A DNA stretch of 38,034 nucleotides, taken from NCBI GenBank assembly GCA_020833025.1, contig JAJHRB010000005.1, positions 1 to 38,034 on the forward strand, written 5' to 3'. Both the position numbers and the translations under genes were made by a program. The stretch comes from Thermoproteaceae archaeon. Its GTDB lineage: Archaea; Thermoproteota; Thermoprotei; Thermoproteales; Thermoproteaceae. The notes beneath the pieces were generated by a model. It saw only the letters and a program-made list of their open reading frames with translations. It searched no databases and was not told the DNA's origin. Shown in pieces: positions 6,792-16,003 of this stretch. Every line of letters begins with the position of its first letter. The stretch's first letter is position 1.

Positions 6792-8224
6792 AGCGAGTAC
6801 TCTGTCACGCCCGCTCCCGGCTCCCACACCAGCACCCTGCCGCCGAGGCCGCGCGCCCTCCTCCACTTGTAGACGCGCCTGGCCTTCTCCGCCGCTGCTG
6901 CCATCGCGAGCATGTACTCCGGGGACCCTATGTCGCGTCGGTAGAACACCCCGTCCCCGTCGACGGCCGACACGCACCTTTCTACCCTCTCGTAGGCCTC
7001 CCGCGGCGAGGCTCCCGCGGCGAGAATCTCCAGCGCGCGGGAGCCGAGGGTCACGTAGGCGCCGCCGCGCTCCTCGACCGACGCAAAGAAGACGAGACAC
7101 CCGGCCTTCCTCACGGCGTTCCAGTCGACGTGCACGCGCCTGCCCCGGGCCAGGTCTCTCTTGAGGGGGTACCCGACCGGCGCGACGGCCTTGACTATCG
7201 TGAACTCGCTCTTGAACCTCTGCTCCGCCTTGTGGAGCTTGCCGTCCGCCGCCAGACTGAAGAGCTCGTATGCATCTCCCTCGTACAGGTAAAGCGCATT
7301 GACGGCCTCGGGGTCTCCCAGCCTGCTGTAGTACTCGATAATGACCGGGCCCCTTGCCGTGAGCATCATCTGCCCGCTCACGACTCCGACGTACCTCTCG
7401 CCAGTCTCGCTCTGCAGGGCCCTGACCGAGGCCTCCACCGCGCGCCGCGACTCCTCGACCTCCTCCGGCTCTAGGAAGGGGAGCGGGGATATCGAGCCCA
7501 TGCCGCCGCACTCGGGCCCCACGCCGAACTCGTACGCATGGGGGTTGTCCTGAACTGGCGGGAAGAAAAAGAGCGTCTCGCCGTCGCTAAGCGCTTGAAT
7601 TGTGAACTCGACGCCCCACACGGCCTCCTCGACGAGAACCGCGCCGTCGGCGTCGCCGTACTGCAGTACGTGTTTCAGCACGTCTTCAACACTCCTGCGG
7701 TACGCATCGTCCAGATCCAGGTATCTAACATCGCCGTGGAGCACCCTCACGCCCTTGCCTCCTGCCTGTCTGACGGGCTTTATTGCCACGGCGCCGAGAT
7801 ACTTGCTGTACTCCCGCGCCTCCTCCGCGCTCTTGAACACCCTGTAGATCAGCCTCCCGGGAATTCTGTACTTCCACTGGAGGGACCTCGCAAAGTCCTT
7901 GCGCATTTCAATGAGCGCCAGCCTCTTGGAGGCGCCGATGACCCTGAAGCCCCTCTCGCGCAGCGCGTCGGCAACGCCCGAGAATAGCGGCTCCTCAGGC
8001 CCTACTATGACAAGCTCTGGTGAGAACTCCTCCGCCGCCTTAACCGCAAGCCCGGGGTCCGTGACCTTGCCGAGGAAGAGCCTGCCGCCGGTTCTCCTCG
8101 CGACGCCCTCCAGACCTGGATTTACGTGGGATGCCAGCGCCCCGACCACGGCGCCGGATCTCTCCAGCGCCCACGCTATTGCGTGCTCCCTAGCGCCGTC
8201 TCCAATCACCAAGACGCGTCTCAC
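6788..8224 (-). CDS. purD: Phosphoribosylamine-glycine ligase
   Basis: Joins phosphoribosylamine and glycine to GAR. The protein is 478 residues, within the family range. It opens with VLVIGDGAREHAIAWAL (the PurD N-domain signature), then an ATP-grasp fold with AIKPVRQAGGKGVRV, VEEAVWGVEFTIQ and the diagnostic DNPHAYEFGVGPECGGMGS. EYYSRLGDPEAV supplies the metal-binding residues. The GTG at 8224 is chosen because a TATA-like box lies about 25 nt upstream; a longer reading back to 8299 would run through this promoter. First gene of a five-gene operon. Confidence 0.93.
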   Translation of the reverse strand: MRRVLVIGDGAREHAIAWALERSGAVVGALASHVNPGLEGVARRTGGRLFLGKVTDPGLAVKAAEEFSPELVIVGPEEPLFSGVADALRERGFRVIGASKRLALIEMRKDFARSLQWKYRIPGRLIYRVFKSAEEAREYSKYLGAVAIKPVRQAGGKGVRVLHGDVRYLDLDDAYRRSVEDVLKHVLQYGDADGAVLVEEAVWGVEFTIQALSDGETLFFFPPVQDNPHAYEFGVGPECGGMGSISPLPFLEPEEVEESRRAVEASVRALQSETGERYVGVVSGQMMLTARGPVIIEYYSRLGDPEAVNALYLYEGDAYELFSLAADGKLHKAEQRFKSEFTIVKAVAPVGYPLKRDLARGRRVHVDWNAVRKAGCLVFFASVEERGGAYVTLGSRALEILAAGASPREAYERVERCVSAVDGDGVFYRRDIGSPEYMLAMAAAAEKARRVYKWRRARGLGGRVLVWEPGAGVTEYSL

Positions 8225-8244
8225 GGCGCGCTCGCGCCGGCTCA

Positions 8245-8254
8245 CTTTAAAAGC
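8245..8254 (-). promoter_or_regulatory. TATA-like promoter of the purD-S-Q-F'-M operon
   Basis: On the minus strand the box reads GCTTTTAAAG, about 25 nt before the GTG at 8224. It faces away from the purC promoter across a gap of roughly 60 bases. Confidence 0.65.
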
Positions 8255-8311
8255 TTGCGTAAATTCACGCGCGTAATACAGCCCGCGCTGCGGCCGCAAA
8301 TTAAAGCAAAG

Positions 8312-8320
8312 CGTTAAAAG
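8312..8320 (+). promoter_or_regulatory. TATA-like promoter of purC
   Basis: CGTTAAAAG is centred about 26 nt before the ATG at 8342. A second AT-rich patch (AAATTAAAG) lies just upstream. Confidence 0.6.
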
Positions 8321-8341
8321 AGGGCCAGGGCATTCGCAGCA

Positions 8342-9058
8342 ATGAGGCCCCTCTACGAGGGGAAGTCAAAAGTCATTTACTTACTGCCGGAGGGCAGCCT
8401 GCTGCTAGTATTTAAGGACGAGGTAACGGCATTTGACGGCGCCAGGCGCGACGTGGTGCCTGGCAAGGGAGTGCTGGCGGCATCGCTGTCTGCGCTGCTC
8501 TTTGAGTACCTGAGGGGCGCCGGCGTGGACAATCACTTCATAAGGCAGCCCGGCGGCAACGCCATAGAGGCCCGCAGAGCCGATGCAATACCGCTGGAGG
8601 TCATCGTGAGATTCAAGGCGTACGGCAGTTACCTCAAGAGAATGCCCCTGGTCAAGCCGCTGCAAACCTTCAGGGAGCCGGTAGTTGAGTTTCACTACAA
8701 GAGCGACGAGCTTCGCGACCCCCTACTCCTGCCGCGCGATATACTCGAATCCGGGCTCATGAACGAGGCGGAGCTGGCAGAGGCAGAGAGGCTCGCCGTT
8801 GCGGCGGCCAGGGCGCTGCGCGAGCTTTACGGCCGCGTGGGATGCGACCTCATCGATATCAAGTTCGAGGTGGGGAGGCTCGGAGGGAGGCTGCTGATAA
8901 TAGACGAAATAAGCGGCGACACATTCAGGCTCCTGTGTGACGGGGAGCACCTCGACAAGGAGTACTATAGGAAGACCGGAGACGCGGGCGGGCTCCTCAA
9001 GCGCTACGAGGAACTGCTACGCGTGACCAGAGAGGCCCTGGGTCTCGGCAGGCAGTAG
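8342..9058 (+). CDS. purC: SAICAR synthetase
   Basis: Condenses CAIR with aspartate using ATP. The 238-residue protein starts with LYEGKSKVIY, the PurC N-terminal signature, followed by FKDEVTAFDGARRD, the EVIVRFKAYGSYLKRM substrate strand, and IDIKFEVGRLGGRLLIIDEISGDTFRL with the catalytic aspartates. Length is standard. It is the only purine gene between two minus-strand operons and has its own promoter. Its last 42 bases overlap the 3' end of folD on the other strand. Confidence 0.95.
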   Translation: MRPLYEGKSKVIYLLPEGSLLLVFKDEVTAFDGARRDVVPGKGVLAASLSALLFEYLRGAGVDNHFIRQPGGNAIEARRADAIPLEVIVRFKAYGSYLKRMPLVKPLQTFREPVVEFHYKSDELRDPLLLPRDILESGLMNEAELAEAERLAVAAARALRELYGRVGCDLIDIKFEVGRLGGRLLIIDEISGDTFRLLCDGEHLDKEYYRKTGDAGGLLKRYEELLRVTREALGLGRQ

Positions 9059-9991
9059 CTCGGCGAGCGCTCTCGGCGGCAGCAGACGCGCGGCAATTAC
9101 GCGCGTTGCAATGACGAGGTTTTTTACCAGGCGGGCCCTGGTGGCGAGCCCCACGCCGCCGATGTTGGGCGTGAGATAGGAGGCTCTCTCCGCGACGGTC
9201 CTCTCGTCGACATCAAAGTACCACCTCCTCGTGATGGGGTCGTACTTGCCGCCGATCCCGACGACGACGGCGCCAGGCTTGATCATGTCTCCCGTCAGTC
9301 TCCACGCGCCCTCTCTGTAGAGCTCTGGCGGTCTCCCCACGGCGGATATCACTATGTCAGCATTTTTAATGTAGTACAGTTTATCCTTGCTCATGATGTG
9401 AAGGACTGTCACTGTTGCGTCAAGCTGCATTAGCATTATTGCCAGCGGCAGCCCGACGAGACTGCCCTTGCCGATGATGGCTACGTCCCTCCCTTTGACG
9501 CCCACGCCGTAGAGCCTGAAGAGCTCGAGCACTCCCGCGGGCGTGCACGGCAGGATGTCTCGGTTGAGGTCGAAGCCCGCCAGCAGCCGCCTCCTAGTGC
9601 TCGTGGTGAGCCCGTCCACGTCCTTCGCGGGCGGTATCGTTTCAATTACCCTGCTCTCGTTGATAAACGGCGGCAGTGGCTTCTGCACGAGTATTCCAGT
9701 GACGTCGTCGCGCGCAGCCAGCCTCTTCACTAGCCTCAGCGCCTCGGCCTCCCTTCTCTCCGGCGGTACCCTGTATAGTTCGTGCACCTCTATCTCGCCA
9801 CCCACTGCCCTGATGTCCCGCGCCTTGAGGCTCACGAACTTTGCCTGAGTCTCGAGCTCCACAGGGTCGTCGTTGAGCAGTAACACTGAGAGCTTTGGCG
9901 TTATGCCATACCGCTCGAGCTCTACAACCTGGCGCCTGGCCCACTCTATTGTCTCCGCGTGTAGTCTGTCCCCCCTAATTAACACAACCAT
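9017..9991 (-). CDS. folD: Methylene-tetrahydrofolate dehydrogenase/cyclohydrolase
   Basis: Interconverts methylene-, methenyl- and formyl-tetrahydrofolate, which would feed the formyl donor to the adjacent PurN. Hallmarks seen in this 324-residue protein are GILVQKPLPPFINE, PPAKDVDGLTT, PCTPAGVLELF, the Rossmann loop IIGKGSLVGLPLAIML and the C-terminal YLTPNIGGVGLATRARLVKN (normally PGGVGPMT). The active-site Lys is kept in KFVSLKARD, but the usual preceding Tyr (YVxxK) appears to be Phe. The ATG overlaps the end of purN by 17 bases, so they form one operon. The C-terminus overlaps purC head-on. Confidence 0.88.
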   Translation of the reverse strand: MVVLIRGDRLHAETIEWARRQVVELERYGITPKLSVLLLNDDPVELETQAKFVSLKARDIRAVGGEIEVHELYRVPPERREAEALRLVKRLAARDDVTGILVQKPLPPFINESRVIETIPPAKDVDGLTTSTRRRLLAGFDLNRDILPCTPAGVLELFRLYGVGVKGRDVAIIGKGSLVGLPLAIMLMQLDATVTVLHIMSKDKLYYIKNADIVISAVGRPPELYREGAWRLTGDMIKPGAVVVGIGGKYDPITRRWYFDVDERTVAERASYLTPNIGGVGLATRARLVKNLVIATRVIAARLLPPRALAELLPAETQGLSGHA

Positions 9992-10808
9992 CGGGACATA
10001 TCAAGTGCATGGGCTTTCCTGACTCGGCCCACTCTCTGAGCTGGTGCTCTACGTATGCTCTCTGCCTCTCCCTCCAGTCCCTCAGCCACGAGTCGCTCAC
10101 CCTAAGCACGGCGCGCGTGACCTCTAGCTCTTCCTCAACGTACTTGATCCGGCCGCCCTCCTCGGCCACTCTCGGAACCCTAACGCGCTCTACACTCACC
10201 TCGAGAAGCCCGTCCGCCACGGCTTGGAGAACGCGCGAGTAGAGCCTGTGCTCGTACACCAGCACTCTGTCGGCCAGTATCTGCAGCTTCTGCTCGTACG
10301 GCAGGTCCATCTTGTAAATATCCCCGATGTACACCGGCCACTGATCGACAATGGGACCGCTGTCGACCGACTCATCGACGAGGTGTACAGTGGTGCCGCT
10401 CACCCTGACGCCGGCCTTGTAGACCTCGGCATGAACTCTCATGCCGTACATGCCCTTGCCGCCAGCAAAGGGCAGCAGCGAGGGGTGAATATTGAGGATC
10501 TTCCACTTGAAGCGGTCAATAAAGTGCGAGCTCAGTATATACTCATACCCCGCCAGCGCCACGACATCAACGCCGTGACTGGTCAGAACCTCCGCTAGCT
10601 CTAGCTCTCTCCTCGCCCTGAGAACTCCCCTGTGGCGTACAAACACGGCGTCAATTCCGTAGCTCTCAGCTATCTTCCTGACGGGGGCGCCCTCGTCCGT
10701 GTAAATTATCACGGAGGGCTCGACGCCGCGCAGCACGCCAAGCCTCACATGATCGAGAATGGCCCTTGCGTTGGAGCCCCTCCAAGAGGCGAGTATTCCA
10801 ACGCGCAC
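9975..10808 (-). CDS. purN: Glycinamide ribonucleotide formyltransferase with C-terminal extension
   Basis: Transfers a formyl group from formyl-tetrahydrofolate to GAR. The N-terminal 200 residues match PurN: VGILASWRGSNARAIL, ALAGYEYILSSHFID, the catalytic LNIHPSLLPFAGGKG (Asn and His), GTTVHLVDESVDSGPIVDQ with the final Asp. About 75 further residues, rich in charged amino acids and ending in CPDGCVN, follow; ordinary PurN stops before this. The GTG at 10808 is chosen because a TATA-like box (ATATAAGC) is 26 nt upstream; longer frames read through that promoter. Operon with folD. Confidence 0.9.
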   Translation of the reverse strand: MRVGILASWRGSNARAILDHVRLGVLRGVEPSVIIYTDEGAPVRKIAESYGIDAVFVRHRGVLRARRELELAEVLTSHGVDVVALAGYEYILSSHFIDRFKWKILNIHPSLLPFAGGKGMYGMRVHAEVYKAGVRVSGTTVHLVDESVDSGPIVDQWPVYIGDIYKMDLPYEQKLQILADRVLVYEHRLYSRVLQAVADGLLEVSVERVRVPRVAEEGGRIKYVEEELEVTRAVLRVSDSWLRDWRERQRAYVEHQLREWAESGKPMHLICPDGCVN

Positions 10809-10830
10809 GTGCCCCTCTATTAAGCAAAGA

Positions 10831-10838
10831 ATATAAGC
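10831..10838 (-). promoter_or_regulatory. TATA-like promoter of purN-folD
   Basis: GCTTATAT on the minus strand, about 26 nt before the GTG at 10808, inside the gap after purF. Confidence 0.65.
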
Positions 10839-10885
10839 ATTGGGCCTACTCGCGCAATTCAGCGGTATTATTTTTAAGTATGCCA

Positions 10886-12151
10886 TTAAATGGAGCGCGC
10901 CGCGAGCCGCTCCGCCCACTCGACGTCAATTTCCTGCGGGTACTCTCCAGTGAAGCAGCCGAGACACGTCCCCCCGCCCAGCACCGCCCGGAAGGCATCT
11001 AGCGAGATGTAGCGCAGAGTGTCAGCGCCCACCTCGGCCCGAATCTCGTCAACGCTCCTCCTCCACGCTACTAGCTCCCTCCTGCTCTGGAAGTCCATGC
11101 CGTAAAAGCAGGGCCACCTAATTGGCGGCGACGCTATCCTCACGTGGACCTTGCTGGCGCCCGCCGCCCTCAGCAGCCTGACTACGACCCTGAGATTCGT
11201 CCCCCTTATGAGCGAGTCGTCGACTAGAAACACGCGCCTCCCGCGCACGTACTCCTCAACTACCCGAAATGCATCCTCCGCATCCCGCTGGAACGGTGGC
11301 TTCAGGAAGACCCTCCCGGCGAACCTGCTCTTAACCACAGCGTCAGCAAGCTTGAGCCCCAGCCTCTCAGCAAAGCCGGCTGCGATGTGGCGGGCGGTCT
11401 CGGGCACGTAAGCGACAACGTCTGCCTCCTCTCTCTCGCCCTCAGCAAGCGCCACGCCCAGTGCCCTCCTGACGTCGACCACAAGGCGCCCGCAGAGTCT
11501 CGACGCTGGGTGCGCGAAGTAGACGTACTCAAGCGCACATAGCTGCAGGTCTCCGGGCGCGACTCGCCACGTTTTTGTCGCGCTGCCGTAGAGTAGCGCC
11601 GTTCCCGGCGGCAGCTCGGTGCCGCCGCGTATCGCGACAGTCTCCGACGCCGCCCTGAAGGCACCGCCCTCGAGACTCACCGCCAGCGGCCTCACTCCCC
11701 TGGGATCTCTAACTGCGAGGAGCCCCCACGGCGTTATGGCAATGAACGATGCCGCCCCCACAATTCTCCCGCACGTCTCACGCACGCCGTCCTCGAGCCC
11801 GAGCTCCCAGATCTCTCTCGCCAGGCACTTGGCGAGGGCCTCGCCGTCAAACGCTGCATCTCTGTCAAGTTGCTTGTAGTTAATCGCCGTGCCGTTGAAG
11901 GCGAGGGCTATCTCCAGGTCCCGGTATTTAGCAATGACGGGCTGTAGTGCGGCGCCGTAAGGCCCTGACGTCGAGTACCTTGTGTGCACTAGCGCTGCCT
12001 GCGCGTCTTCGGGCGGCGTGCCGACTCTAAGCGCTCCGTCCCTCAGGTACGCGTAGCCGACGCCCTCCTGCCCTCTGTGCATAAGCCACGGAGTCATTCT
12101 CATAACGATGCCGCCAGCGCCCTCGCCCCACGCGCCGCCTATTCCGCACAT
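10886..12151 (-). CDS. purF: Amidophosphoribosyltransferase
   Basis: First committed step of purine synthesis: PRPP plus glutamine to phosphoribosylamine. The 421-residue protein begins MCGIGGAWG, so Cys2 becomes the N-terminal nucleophile after Met removal. The glutaminase domain keeps LVHTRYSTSG and AFNGTAINY. The phosphoribosyltransferase domain has YVPETARHIAAG and the PRPP loop VFLVDDSLIRGTN (307-319). Four cysteine positions near residues 240, 385 and the C-terminus (CLGCF) could bind an Fe-S cluster, as in the Bacillus-type enzyme; that is inference. ATG follows the purL stop by two bases. Confidence 0.93.
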   Translation of the reverse strand: MCGIGGAWGEGAGGIVMRMTPWLMHRGQEGVGYAYLRDGALRVGTPPEDAQAALVHTRYSTSGPYGAALQPVIAKYRDLEIALAFNGTAINYKQLDRDAAFDGEALAKCLAREIWELGLEDGVRETCGRIVGAASFIAITPWGLLAVRDPRGVRPLAVSLEGGAFRAASETVAIRGGTELPPGTALLYGSATKTWRVAPGDLQLCALEYVYFAHPASRLCGRLVVDVRRALGVALAEGEREEADVVAYVPETARHIAAGFAERLGLKLADAVVKSRFAGRVFLKPPFQRDAEDAFRVVEEYVRGRRVFLVDDSLIRGTNLRVVVRLLRAAGASKVHVRIASPPIRWPCFYGMDFQSRRELVAWRRSVDEIRAEVGADTLRYISLDAFRAVLGGGTCLGCFTGEYPQEIDVEWAERLAARSI

Positions 12152-12153
12152 GG

Positions 12154-14235
12154 CTACAGGGCCATCATTCTGGCAATCTCCTCTACCCTGCGCCTGTAGA
12201 CTGCCGCGCTCCCGCACCTTATCACGAACTCGTCGCCTTGCGCCCTGCCAATGGGAGCGCCAGGCCCCTCCTCGCCCGCCGCTACGAACCTGCCGTTCGA
12301 CTCGCTGAAGAGCAAGAAGTCCAGTCTTGAGGTCTCGGAGGGGGCCTTGCACACGTCAACGTCGCAGCCGACGCCGCTGTTGGCGGCCATCTTGGCAAGC
12401 GCCGTTATGAGACCGCCCACGCCCACGTCCGTGGCACCGCTCAGTCTCCCGAGCCACCTCTGCACGACGCTCACGATCTCCCTCTCGGCGCTGTAGTCAA
12501 CCTCAGGAGGCCTCCCTGCGACAATGCCGTGAACGCGCTTTAGATACTCGCTGCCGCCCACCTCCCCGCGCGTCACGCCCCACACGAATATGCTGTCGCC
12601 GTCGCGCCACACTGCCTTATTTGCCTTGGAGACGTCGTCTATCCTACCCAACACCACGACGGTCGCCGTCGGCTTCACCGGTCTGTTCGTGTACTCGTTG
12701 TACAGGCTCACCTTACCCCCGACGATGGGCACGCCGAGCGCCTCTGCGGCATCTCTGAGGCCCCGGACCGCTTGGACGAACTGCCAGTACACGCGCGGCC
12801 TCTGCGGGCTGCCCAGATTTATCGAATCAACGGCGGCTAGCGGGATCCCGCCGGCGACTGCCACATTCCTATATGCCTTGATGAGCGCGTTAGCGGCACC
12901 GAGATATGGGTCTAGGTATGTGTAGCGGGGATTCGAGTCCCCCTTGACAACTATTCCAAGCTGTCCGTATTCATATATCTTCAGCACCGCGGCGTCGCCC
13001 TCGCCGGGCTTGACCACCGTCCTGACCCCCACGTCGTAGTCGAATCTCACATACACGGACTCCTTCTTAGCCACGTTTGGAGAGGACAGCACTGCGTCTA
13101 CCGCCTTCTCCAGCGGCGGCTCTGGAATCTCTAGCAGCGCGGGTGGCTCGTAGGGCTCCTGAGGCCACTCAAAGTCCGGCGCCCCGTCTGCTAGCTCCAC
13201 TGGCACGTCGACGAGGAGGGAGCCCCTCCAGTACACCCTAATCCTGCCGCCAGCGACGAAGCGCCCTGGCACTGAGTAGGGAATGTCGTATTTGTCAAGC
13301 ACTGACGTCAGGCACCTTAGGCTCTCGGGGGACACGACAAACACGAGACGCTCCTGAGTCTCGCTGATGAGGAGCTCCTCGGGCGCCGCGGCCTGGTCGC
13401 TCACGTGCAGCTTGTCGAGGTGGAACTCCACGCCCAGGGAGAGCCAGTGCGAGAGCTCGGCAAGCGCCGTGGCCAGCCCGCCGCCCCCTAGGTCCTTTAT
13501 GTACTTAATACAGCGCCTCGCCTCCCTCACCGCGTCAATGAGCCTCTTGCCCATGAGGGGGTTTGCCACCTGAACCGCGCCCAAGTCCTCGCCCCCTTCA
13601 AGCGTTTTGCTCGCGAACGCAGAGCCGCCGAGCCCGCTTCTGTCAGCGCCGAGGCCGGCGACAACGATGAGATCTCCCGGCGAGGCGCCGCCGGGCGGCA
13701 CCTCCTCTGCCCTGACAATGCCGATGCACGTTGCGAGCACGATGGGCGTGTAAGTGAAGTCGTCGTCAAACCACGTCTCTCCCCCCACCACAGGCACGCC
13801 AACTCTGTTGCCGTAATCCGCTATTCCCCTGACGACATTTGTGAATATCCACCGCGCGTGGCGATCCTCGGGGGGGCCAAAGTGCAGATTCACCAGCAGC
13901 GCAATGGGCGTGGCGCCGACCGTGAGTATGTCCCTTATTATCCCGCCGACGCCTGTCGCCGCGCCGTTGTAAGGATCCACAGCGCTGGGGTGGTTGTGCG
14001 ACTCGATCTTAAAGCTCACGTAGAGCCCCCGTGCCACCTCGACGAGCGGCGCGTCGGTGCCCCTCCCCCGCACGACCCACGGGGCGGAGCCGGGCAGGTC
14101 GCGCAGGTACCTCCTAGTGGACTTGTAAGAGCAGTGCTCCGACCAGTGAGCCGTGAAGAGTGCAAGCTCGGCAGGCGTGGGCTCCCTCCCGAGGCCGGCC
14201 TTGATCAGCTCCAGCTCGCGCGACGACAGCGACAC
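12154..14235 (-). CDS. purL: FGAM synthase large (synthetase) subunit
   Basis: ATP-dependent amination of FGAR using ammonia from PurQ. The 693-residue length is that of the small-type PurL which works with separate PurQ and PurS. N-terminal [15 protein letters not shown] (30-44) and [20 protein letters not shown] (78-97) are diagnostic. [16 protein letters not shown] and the repeated half near [15 protein letters not shown] are the two PurM-like halves. The GTG at 14235 is supported by a TATA-like box 22-23 nt upstream; reading further back would pass through it. purF follows directly. Confidence 0.94.
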   Translation of the reverse strand: MSLSSRELELIKAGLGREPTPAELALFTAHWSEHCSYKSTRRYLRDLPGSAPWVVRGRGTDAPLVEVARGLYVSFKIESHNHPSAVDPYNGAATGVGGIIRDILTVGATPIALLVNLHFGPPEDRHARWIFTNVVRGIADYGNRVGVPVVGGETWFDDDFTYTPIVLATCIGIVRAEEVPPGGASPGDLIVVAGLGADRSGLGGSAFASKTLEGGEDLGAVQVANPLMGKRLIDAVREARRCIKYIKDLGGGGLATALAELSHWLSLGVEFHLDKLHVSDQAAAPEELLISETQERLVFVVSPESLRCLTSVLDKYDIPYSVPGRFVAGGRIRVYWRGSLLVDVPVELADGAPDFEWPQEPYEPPALLEIPEPPLEKAVDAVLSSPNVAKKESVYVRFDYDVGVRTVVKPGEGDAAVLKIYEYGQLGIVVKGDSNPRYTYLDPYLGAANALIKAYRNVAVAGGIPLAAVDSINLGSPQRPRVYWQFVQAVRGLRDAAEALGVPIVGGKVSLYNEYTNRPVKPTATVVVLGRIDDVSKANKAVWRDGDSIFVWGVTRGEVGGSEYLKRVHGIVAGRPPEVDYSAEREIVSVVQRWLGRLSGATDVGVGGLITALAKMAANSGVGCDVDVCKAPSETSRLDFLLFSESNGRFVAAGEEGPGAPIGRAQGDEFVIRCGSAAVYRRRVEEIARMMAL

Positions 14236-14252
14236 TGCTGTGCTCCAGGCGC

Positions 14253-14262
14253 GACTAAAAAG
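14253..14262 (-). promoter_or_regulatory. TATA-like promoter of purL-purF
   Basis: CTTTTTAGTC on the minus strand about 23 nt before the GTG at 14235. Confidence 0.55.
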
Positions 14263-14351
14263 TTTAACCGACACGTTAAATTGGCGTGCCGGCAGCATTT
14301 ACACTGCCTCCGTATCTCTACTCGAATGCTTAAAGTATTACGGCGCAACTC

Positions 14352-14361
14352 TCTTAAATTA
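14352..14361 (+). promoter_or_regulatory. TATA-like promoter of purE
   Basis: TCTTAAATTA lies 22 nt (centre) before the GTG at 14379 and 16 nt before the in-frame GTG at 14373, which favours 14379. The 140-base gap to purL also holds other AT-rich patches. Confidence 0.55.
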
Positions 14362-14378
14362 CAGCTCGGCGCGTGGAC

Positions 14379-14870
14379 GTGCGCGTTGCCGTCGTGATGG
14401 GGTCTCTCAGCGACTTGGAGGTGATGAGGGAGGCCATGGAGGTGCTGGAGGCCCTCGGGATACCGTACGAGGCTAGAGTAATAAGCGCGCACAGGACGCC
14501 GGATCTCGTCGCGGAGTATGCAAAGAGGGCGGAGGGCGAGTTCGACGTGATAATAGCCGGGGCCGGCGGCGCGGCCCACCTCCCCGGTGCCGTCGCCGCC
14601 TACACCACGCTCCCCGTGATAGGCGTGCCAATTCCGACCCGCCACCTAGGCGGTCTCGACTCCTTGCTGTCAATGACGCAAACGCCGCGCGGGGTGCCGG
14701 TGGCCGTGGTGGCAATAGGGGGGGCTGCCAACGCCGCGTTGCTGGCCGCCAGAATTCTTGGCATCAGACACGCCGGGGTGAGAGACAAGCTGAGGCAGTA
14801 CGCAGAGCAGCTCAGACGTGAGGTGCTCTCGAGGAGCTTAATTAAGGAGTTCAGGCCCGAGTCCGTCTAG
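14379..14870 (+). CDS. purE: AIR carboxylase / N5-CAIR mutase family protein
   Basis: Produces CAIR, the substrate for PurC. The protein is 163 residues. [12 protein letters not shown] starts the nucleotide-binding loop, VISAHRTPD (34-42) holds the catalytic His, and [10 protein letters not shown] (62-71) and [20 protein letters not shown] complete the active site. No purK was seen in the window, so it is open whether the enzyme uses AIR and CO2 directly (class II) or N5-CAIR. The start could be GTG 14373 or 14379. Monocistronic and convergent with purP. Confidence 0.93.
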   Translation: MRVAVVMGSLSDLEVMREAMEVLEALGIPYEARVISAHRTPDLVAEYAKRAEGEFDVIIAGAGGAAHLPGAVAAYTTLPVIGVPIPTRHLGGLDSLLSMTQTPRGVPVAVVAIGGAANAALLAARILGIRHAGVRDKLRQYAEQLRREVLSRSLIKEFRPESV

Positions 14871-14876
14871 TCCGGC

Positions 14877-15926
14877 TCACGTGACTATCTCGGAGAGCCT
14901 CCCCTGCTCTAAGGCCTCCCTGACTTCTATTGCGATGCGCCTGCCCATCGATATTGGCTTGCCGAAGTAAAGCTTTGAGTACTGGCCGCCAATGCCCAAG
15001 TAGACATTCGTCCCGCCCCCAATTCTCGGCGCCACGTCGTACGTCACGATCTCTAGCTGCGGCGTGACTATGAACTGCAGTGTGAACGGGCCTATCACTC
15101 CGGGCGGCACGAGCCTTCTCGCTGCATCGACAAAGCGGTGGCCTATGTCGAACACCTGCTCCAGCAGCGACTCTCTTATTGTCGCGGGCTCGTGCCCCAC
15201 CTCAACGTACCTTACATCAATGTCAAGCTCGTGCTGCTCGCGCGCCGGCAGGCGGTAAACGCCGTCAAGGTTGCTCTGAATTCTCCTGTCAATGCTGTGC
15301 AGCTCGAGCCTCCGCCTCATGACGGAATAGAAGTAATTCGCGTTGAAGTGCGCGCCAATTACGAGCTCCTCTACTGAGGCGCTCTCAAGGTCCTCCATTT
15401 TTATCACGCCGCGCTCTGCAAGCACTCTCGCCTTCTTGTAGAGATCGTCGCGGTCCCGCGCAATGAAAAAGCCCCTTTCTGCTCTCCTTCTCGCCTCTGG
15501 TATCTTGACTATAACCGGGCGGTCGACCTCGTCGGGCCTAAAAGTTCTCGGCCTCCTGATCCCCGCTTCGTCGAGAAGCTTGTAGTAGTTGCACGGGCCT
15601 GTTCTCTCCTCCCACCGGAGCATGAACCTATTGCCGAACACAGGCACGGAGAAGTGCTTCTCTATTGCGTCGTAGCCTACATAGACTGCAAATGATCTGT
15701 TCGGCACGAAAATCGCGTTCTCGGCTCTTAGGACGTCAGCTGCCCCGAGTATGTCCTTGTAATCGTCCAGGACGATCAGCCTGTCCACGACGGGAAACTC
15801 TCTGTACGCTCTGTCACGCCCCCTCCTCGCCACTGCCACAGTCCTGAACCCCTCTTCCTTGGCGCCGTCCAGCACATCGAGCGCGCTGTGCGATGCCAGC
15901 ACTGCGATTGACGCAAGCGCCCGCAC
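14877..15926 (-). CDS. purP: Formate-dependent FAICAR synthetase
   Basis: ATP- and formate-dependent conversion of AICAR to FAICAR, the archaeal replacement for the transformylase of PurH. The 349-residue ATP-grasp protein shows the PurP features [20 protein letters not shown] at the N-terminus, [56 protein letters not shown], and [20 protein letters not shown] near the C-terminus. The GTG at 15926 fits a TATA-like box about 25 nt upstream. Stop is six bases from the purE stop, so the two are convergent. Confidence 0.93.
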   Translation of the reverse strand: MRALASIAVLASHSALDVLDGAKEEGFRTVAVARRGRDRAYREFPVVDRLIVLDDYKDILGAADVLRAENAIFVPNRSFAVYVGYDAIEKHFSVPVFGNRFMLRWEERTGPCNYYKLLDEAGIRRPRTFRPDEVDRPVIVKIPEARRRAERGFFIARDRDDLYKKARVLAERGVIKMEDLESASVEELVIGAHFNANYFYSVMRRRLELHSIDRRIQSNLDGVYRLPAREQHELDIDVRYVEVGHEPATIRESLLEQVFDIGHRFVDAARRLVPPGVIGPFTLQFIVTPQLEIVTYDVAPRIGGGTNVYLGIGGQYSKLYFGKPISMGRRIAIEVREALEQGRLSEIVT

Positions 15927-15945
15927 TGCAGCTCTGCGGAATTCT

Positions 15946-15956
15946 GAATTAAATAC
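15946..15956 (-). promoter_or_regulatory. TATA-like promoter of purP
   Basis: GTATTTAATTC on the minus strand about 25 nt before the GTG at 15926. Confidence 0.6.
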
Positions 15957-16003
15957 ATTGAGCGCGCCGGCCTCCAGACTCCTGCCTTCCGGGGTGCCCC
16001 CGG

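Noticed and set aside
6792-7511. Long N-terminal extension of PurS
   Set aside because: Arg/Gly-rich shadow of purD; the true start at 6791 gives a normal 84-residue PurS.
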